The position numbers were made by a program, and so were the translations under genes. A stretch of DNA of 8,631 bases from Erysipelotrichaceae bacterium (GTDB lineage: Bacteria > Bacillota_I > Bacilli_A > Erysipelotrichales > Erysipelotrichaceae): the NCBI GenBank assembly GCA_003510215.1, contig DOKQ01000121.1, positions 1-8,631 of the forward strand. The letters are read 5' to 3'. Shown in pieces: positions 6,183 through 8,631 of this stretch. The notes below the pieces were generated by a model, which saw only the letters and a list, made by a program, of their open reading frames with translations, did no database searches and had not been told where the DNA came from. The number at the start of each line of letters is the position of its first letter. The stretch's first letter is position 1.

Positions 6183-6206
6183 ACACCGATAACCGGTGTT
6201 TTTTTT
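6183..6206 (+). terminator. Intrinsic terminator of the tRNA operon
   Basis: ACACCG (6183-6188) pairs with CGGTGT (6194-6199) around the loop ATAAC. The stem runs into an uninterrupted T-run to 6206. It lies 14 bases after the tRNA-Trp CCA. Confidence 0.9.
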
Positions 6207-6284
6207 GTGTTGTTCTTCCCTAGATGACTTATTCATAAGACCTGACTAGACACTTTCATTGATGGATATCAAGATGCAAATATA

Positions 6285-6312
6285 GTTACAAGTCAAATGA
6301 ATGCTCTATAAT
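6285..6312 (+). promoter_or_regulatory. Promoter of the DUF1801 gene
   Basis: GTTACA (6285-6290) and a perfect TATAAT (6307-6312) are 16 bases apart. Transcription would start near 6319, giving a leader of about 14 nt that begins with the ribosome binding site GGAGGT (6321-6326). The stretch from the tRNA terminator to this promoter (6207-6284) shows no other signal beyond a 5-bp inverted repeat at 6259-6272. Confidence 0.6.
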
Positions 6313-6332
6313 TACTATATGGAGGTATTTCT

Positions 6333-6767
6333 ATGTACGAATGCAAAACAAAACCAACCGATGCTAAGGTGACCGAGTTTTTACAGACCATTGAGCCTGA
6401 GTGGAAGCGCGAGGATGCTTTTAGGCTTTTGGATATCTATACTGAGACCACCGGGATGCAACCAACCATGTGGGGAGAAACCATGATTGGCTTTGGTCAG
6501 TATCACTATGTTTATAAAACCAAGCATTCTGGGGATGCCATGATTACCGGATTTTCACCAAGGAAAGCCAAACTAACCCTATATCTTTATATTGAACAGG
6601 AAAATGATGATCTTCTGAAAGCCTTAGGTAAAACTACGAATGGAGTATCCTGTGTTTATGTTTCAAAACTTGATCATATCAATGTGGATGTGCTTAAACA
6701 GATGATTTTGCGCACTGTCGAGTTTGTGGAGAAAACATATGGGAAAGAAAATCTTATCAAAGAGTAA
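6333..6767 (+). CDS. DUF1801 domain-containing protein (YdhG-like)
   Basis: This is a small cytoplasmic protein of the DUF1801/YdhG group, whose biochemical role is not established; some relatives share a fold with frataxin-like iron-binding proteins. The 144 residues are normal for the family. Diagnostic blocks are KREDAFRLLDIYTETTGMQP (25-44), the tryptophan-glycine turn MWGETMIGFGQYHYVY (46-61), GFSPRKAKLTLYLYI (73-87) and a C-terminal helix LKQMILRTVEFVEKTYG (120-136). No signal peptide or membrane segment is present. The ATG at 6333 has a near-perfect GGAGGT site 6 bases upstream and a TATAAT promoter, so it is an independent unit. No terminator hairpin is visible before the lipoprotein gene, so read-through is possible. 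Family is secure, function unknown. Confidence 0.88.
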   Translation: MYECKTKPTDAKVTEFLQTIEPEWKREDAFRLLDIYTETTGMQPTMWGETMIGFGQYHYVYKTKHSGDAMITGFSPRKAKLTLYLYIEQENDDLLKALGKTTNGVSCVYVSKLDHINVDVLKQMILRTVEFVEKTYGKENLIKE

Positions 6768-6791
6768 TTTCTTAAACATATCGAATAGTAC

Positions 6792-6820
6792 TTTAAAACC
6801 AGCTTCATCGGGTGTATGAT
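6792..6820 (+). promoter_or_regulatory. Putative promoter of the lipoprotein gene
   Basis: TTTAAA (6792-6797) and TATGAT (6815-6820) are 17 bases apart. Transcription would start near 6827, only about 5 bases before the ATG at 6832 but about 23 bases before the ATA at 6850. This bears on which codon is the start. Confidence 0.45.
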
Positions 6821-6831
6821 ATTGTCATTAA

Positions 6832-7536
6832 ATGTCATGGAGGAACCTTATAAAGAAATATCTGTTATTTTTATTGCTAATTTCCGTTCCACTTTTTTCC
6901 TGTTCAAAAAATCAACCTGAACCAAATGAAAATAACCCTATCATTGTACCTCAGCCAAATCCACCTTCAGACCCCAGTGATGAAGCAATCACTGGGGAGC
7001 AGCCACGTATCTGGTGGCGTCTTGATTCAAGTGATTTGATTGGTCCTGATTTACCGGCTGTCGAGTACATTGCGGTTGCCTATCCATATGATAAAATGGG
7101 TCGATTTGAACTCTATGAGTACAATGATGATTCCGGAAAGATGGGCAGCTTACTTATTGCTGAAGACTTTGAGATTTTCACTACATTTACACCCTCCGGA
7201 TATAAGGAGCAAATGCTTATTTCCAAGGATATGATTATTTATCGTTCGGAGGATCTTGCCCCTAAAGAGAAAGTCAATGACAGTTATATTCTGGGCATCT
7301 ATCTGATAGGTGAGGATATGCCAAGTGGTACCTATCAAGTCAGAACTAATAAGAATGCGGTCAAAGACGGTAATTACCTAGCTATTATGAACATTGAGGA
7401 AGTAGATGGCATTAGATCTGTGACGGTGATTCGCAAGGAGATACTGGATCCACAAGGTGAACCTATAACTGTTACTTTTGAGGATGGTCAAACCGTTTTT
7501 CTTAACTATGTGACTGCGAAAAAAACTGATGACTAA
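6832..7536 (+). CDS. Secreted lipoprotein with C-terminal GxDxPxGTY-type beta domain, function unknown
   Basis: The N-terminus is a lipoprotein signal: a basic stretch, the hydrophobic run YLLFLLLISVPLF, and the lipobox LFSC with the lipidated Cys24 (numbering from the ATG at 6832). It should be exported and anchored to the outer face of the membrane. A proline- and asparagine-rich linker (about 27-55) precedes a probably beta-rich domain. Near the C-terminus are YLIGEDMPSGTYQV (157-170) and VTFEDGQTVFL (214-224), a motif pair I associate with many uncharacterised Bacillota surface proteins (GxDIPAGTY). The start is uncertain. The ATG at 6832 has no ribosome binding site, while GGAGG at 6839-6843 sits six bases before an in-frame ATA (6850), which would give MKKYLLFLLL. 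The gene also contains a perfect 10-bp inverted repeat in the linker-coding part. It converges on the two-component system genes with six bases between stop codons. Confidence 0.75.
   Translation: MSWRNLIKKYLLFLLLISVPLFSCSKNQPEPNENNPIIVPQPNPPSDPSDEAITGEQPRIWWRLDSSDLIGPDLPAVEYIAVAYPYDKMGRFELYEYNDDSGKMGSLLIAEDFEIFTTFTPSGYKEQMLISKDMIIYRSEDLAPKEKVNDSYILGIYLIGEDMPSGTYQVRTNKNAVKDGNYLAIMNIEEVDGIRSVTVIRKEILDPQGEPITVTFEDGQTVFLNYVTAKKTDD
6839..6852 (+). promoter_or_regulatory. Ribosome binding site followed by a possible ATA start of the lipoprotein gene
   Basis: GGAGG (6839-6843) is the only good Shine-Dalgarno match near the 5' end of this gene. With six bases of spacing the next in-frame codon is ATA at 6850-6852, followed by AAG AAA TAT. 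Initiation there would give a classic MKKYLLFLLL signal peptide. Initiation at ATG 6832 would leave this site inside the coding sequence. Confidence 0.4.
6972..6997. repeat. Perfect 10-bp inverted repeat inside the lipoprotein gene
   Basis: CCCCAGTGAT (6972-6981) and ATCACTGGGG (6988-6997) are exact reverse complements separated by GAAGCA. The mRNA would form a strong GC-rich hairpin in the region coding for the linker residues PSDEAITGE. No T-run follows on the plus strand, so it is not a typical terminator. Confidence 0.7.
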
Positions 7537-7558
7537 AAGGGCCTACACAGCCCTTTTA
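7534..7558. terminator. Shared hairpin between the convergent lipoprotein and response-regulator genes
   Basis: TAAAAGGGC (7534-7542) pairs perfectly with GCCCTTTTA (7550-7558) around a 7-base loop. The lipoprotein TAA is the first three bases of the stem and the response-regulator TAG (7545-7543) lies in the loop. The A- and T-rich stem base gives a short U-tract in both directions. The T-run is short, so termination efficiency may be moderate. Confidence 0.7.
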
Positions 7559-8361
7559 CTTTGATCATAAGATGACATATTTTCAATAGCAACCATGAAT
7601 TCTTTAGGTGAACACTTCATGTACTGGGTGAACACATGGTGGAAATATTTGTACTCTCGAAATCCAACCATCTCTGCAATTTCATAAAGACGATATCGGT
7701 CTTCTTTGAGTAGTTCAATCGATTTAAATATTCGATAACGATTGATATAATCGTTGACATTAAATGAAGTAACTTCTTTGAATGTACGACTTATGTACCC
7801 AGAACTCATATCAATTCCTTTTCCTATATGTTTCAAAGAAATTTTTTCATGATAGTGTTCATGGATAAAATCAATGGTTTTTCGAACAATTTTATTGGAG
7901 TTGTTTTGGCTGATAACCTCCTTTTTCCCGTCAAATAGATCAACAAAAAATTCCTCATGGATACCTTTTCTATAGAACATCAGTTCTTTCTGTTTGCTCA
8001 CAGAATCTTTTACTTTCATCAATATTTCGAGCAGTTTCTCATCCTCGATAGGCTTTAAAACAAAATGAGATACACTTAGCTCAATTGCTTTTTTCGCATA
8101 TTCAAACTCTGCAAATCCAGTCATAATGATTGTCTCAAAATCTCGCTTCTCAATGGACTGCAGCATCGAAAGTCCATCCATCAGAGGCATTTTGATATCC
8201 GTAACAACAACATCCGGGTTCAACTGCTCAATTAGGCGTTTACCTTCTGCTCCGTTTTCTGCTTCACCAATAACAATAAATCCAATCGATTGCCAATCAA
8301 ATGTATAAATGAGCCCTTTTCTAAGTAACTCTTCATCTTCAATAATGACTACCTTAATCAT
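7543..8361 (-). CDS. AraC-type two-component response regulator (YesN-like)
   Basis: This is the DNA-binding output protein of a two-component system. Residues 1-120 are a receiver domain: acidic pocket Glu8-Asp9, phospho-acceptor Asp55 in VVVTDIKMPLMDG (51-63), Thr81 in IIMTGFAE, and Lys103 in VLKP. A linker of about 35 residues leads to an AraC-type double helix-turn-helix (about 158-257), seen as ISLKHIGKGIDMSSGYISRT (174-193) and YEIAEMVGFREYKYFHHVFT (226-245), then SPKEF. At 272 residues it is a short member; YesN proteins often exceed 350. The ATG at 8361 has AGGAGGACACAA upstream and overlaps the kinase stop by 8 bases, so the pair is co-transcribed and translationally coupled. AraC/YesN regulators often activate sugar or peptide uptake genes, but no target is in the window. 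Confidence 0.93.
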   Translation of the reverse strand: MIKVVIIEDEELLRKGLIYTFDWQSIGFIVIGEAENGAEGKRLIEQLNPDVVVTDIKMPLMDGLSMLQSIEKRDFETIIMTGFAEFEYAKKAIELSVSHFVLKPIEDEKLLEILMKVKDSVSKQKELMFYRKGIHEEFFVDLFDGKKEVISQNNSNKIVRKTIDFIHEHYHEKISLKHIGKGIDMSSGYISRTFKEVTSFNVNDYINRYRIFKSIELLKEDRYRLYEIAEMVGFREYKYFHHVFTQYMKCSPKEFMVAIENMSSYDQSKRAV

Positions 8362-8631
8362 TTGTGTCCTCCTTCAGTCTTAGTGGCAACGTAATGGTCA
8401 CAGTCGTCCGTTTCTGATATACACTTGTAATATTGATTCCATAGAGTTTTCCATATTGCAAAACGAGTCTGCGATGAACGTTATAGATTCCAATATGATC
8501 AGTATCATTATACTCAGAACTCAGCAACTTCTGTACCTCCTGAAGTCTTTCGGATGTAAACCCAATACCGTCATCCTCAATGAGCAAGTGAAGCACTTCT
8601 TTGACAACAAGAACTTTTATTCGAATCATCA
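8354..8631 (-). CDS. Sensor histidine kinase, C-terminal ATPase part (YesM/LytS-like; runs off right edge)
   Basis: Only the last 92 or so residues are visible. LIEDDGIGFTSERLQEV is the ATP-binding G1 box with the DxGxG pattern. HIGIYNVHRRLVLQYGKLYGI matches the IGLxNVxxRLxLxYG motif typical of YesM-type histidine kinases, and TTVTITLPLR is the closing strand. The sensor region, membrane helices, phospho-accepting His and N box lie beyond base 8631. The frame is open to the edge, so the ATG at 8629 is internal and not the start. The stop (TAA, 8356-8354) overlaps the response-regulator start by 8 bases, which identifies the two as cognate partners. Confidence 0.9.
   Translation of the reverse strand, partial: MIRIKVLVVKEVLHLLIEDDGIGFTSERLQEVQKLLSSEYNDTDHIGIYNVHRRLVLQYGKLYGINITSVYQKRTTVTITLPLRLKEDTND

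Noticed and set aside
6259..6272. Short inverted repeat TTGAT-GGAT-ATCAA upstream of the DUF1801 promoter
   Set aside because: Five-base AT-rich arms are expected by chance in this intergenic stretch, and it is 12 bases outside the -35.

Overview
The window looks like chromosomal core DNA from a low-GC, anaerobic member of the Bacillota. The evidence is pyruvate:ferredoxin oxidoreductase, PyrR, strong GGAGG-type ribosome binding sites, TATAAT promoters, a tRNA-Glu/tRNA-Trp pair with encoded CCA that resembles the Bacillus type, and a YesM/YesN-style two-component system. An Erysipelotrichia-like anaerobe would fit, but that is a guess. TGA is used as a stop and the tRNA-Trp reads UGG, so the genetic code is standard. 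There is no transposase, phage gene, CRISPR array or rRNA.

Layout. Positions 1-3365 hold three minus-strand genes: the N-terminal part of a pyruvate:ferredoxin oxidoreductase (runs off the left edge), a MATE-family multidrug exporter, and a membrane-anchored glycerophosphodiester phosphodiesterase. Each has its own plausible promoter, and no terminator is visible between them. At 3466-4320 a divergent plus-strand gene encodes a DUF4438 protein of unknown function. It converges on a two-gene minus-strand unit, pyrR followed by an M42 aminopeptidase, through a hairpin that serves both ends. Divergent from pyrR is a short stable-RNA operon, tRNA-Glu(TTC)-tRNA-Trp(CCA), with a strong promoter and a clear terminator. 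A DUF1801 protein and a secreted lipoprotein follow on the plus strand. The lipoprotein converges on the response regulator of a two-component system whose histidine kinase runs off the right edge.

How the genes work together. PFOR supplies acetyl-CoA and reduced ferredoxin in anaerobic metabolism. PyrR ties one transcription unit to pyrimidine status, although no pyr biosynthetic gene is present and its own leader is too short for the usual attenuator. The kinase and regulator overlap by 8 bases and are surely one system; its signal and targets are not in the window. The rest are single-purpose housekeeping or accessory genes.

No complete new multi-gene system is evident. The most unusual signals are: a perfect 19-base palindrome inside the MATE promoter; a lipoprotein whose only good ribosome binding site points to an ATA codon; a PyrR with lysine in place of the conserved threonine of its PRPP loop; a perfect 10-bp inverted repeat inside the lipoprotein gene; and the uncharacterised DUF4438 gene.
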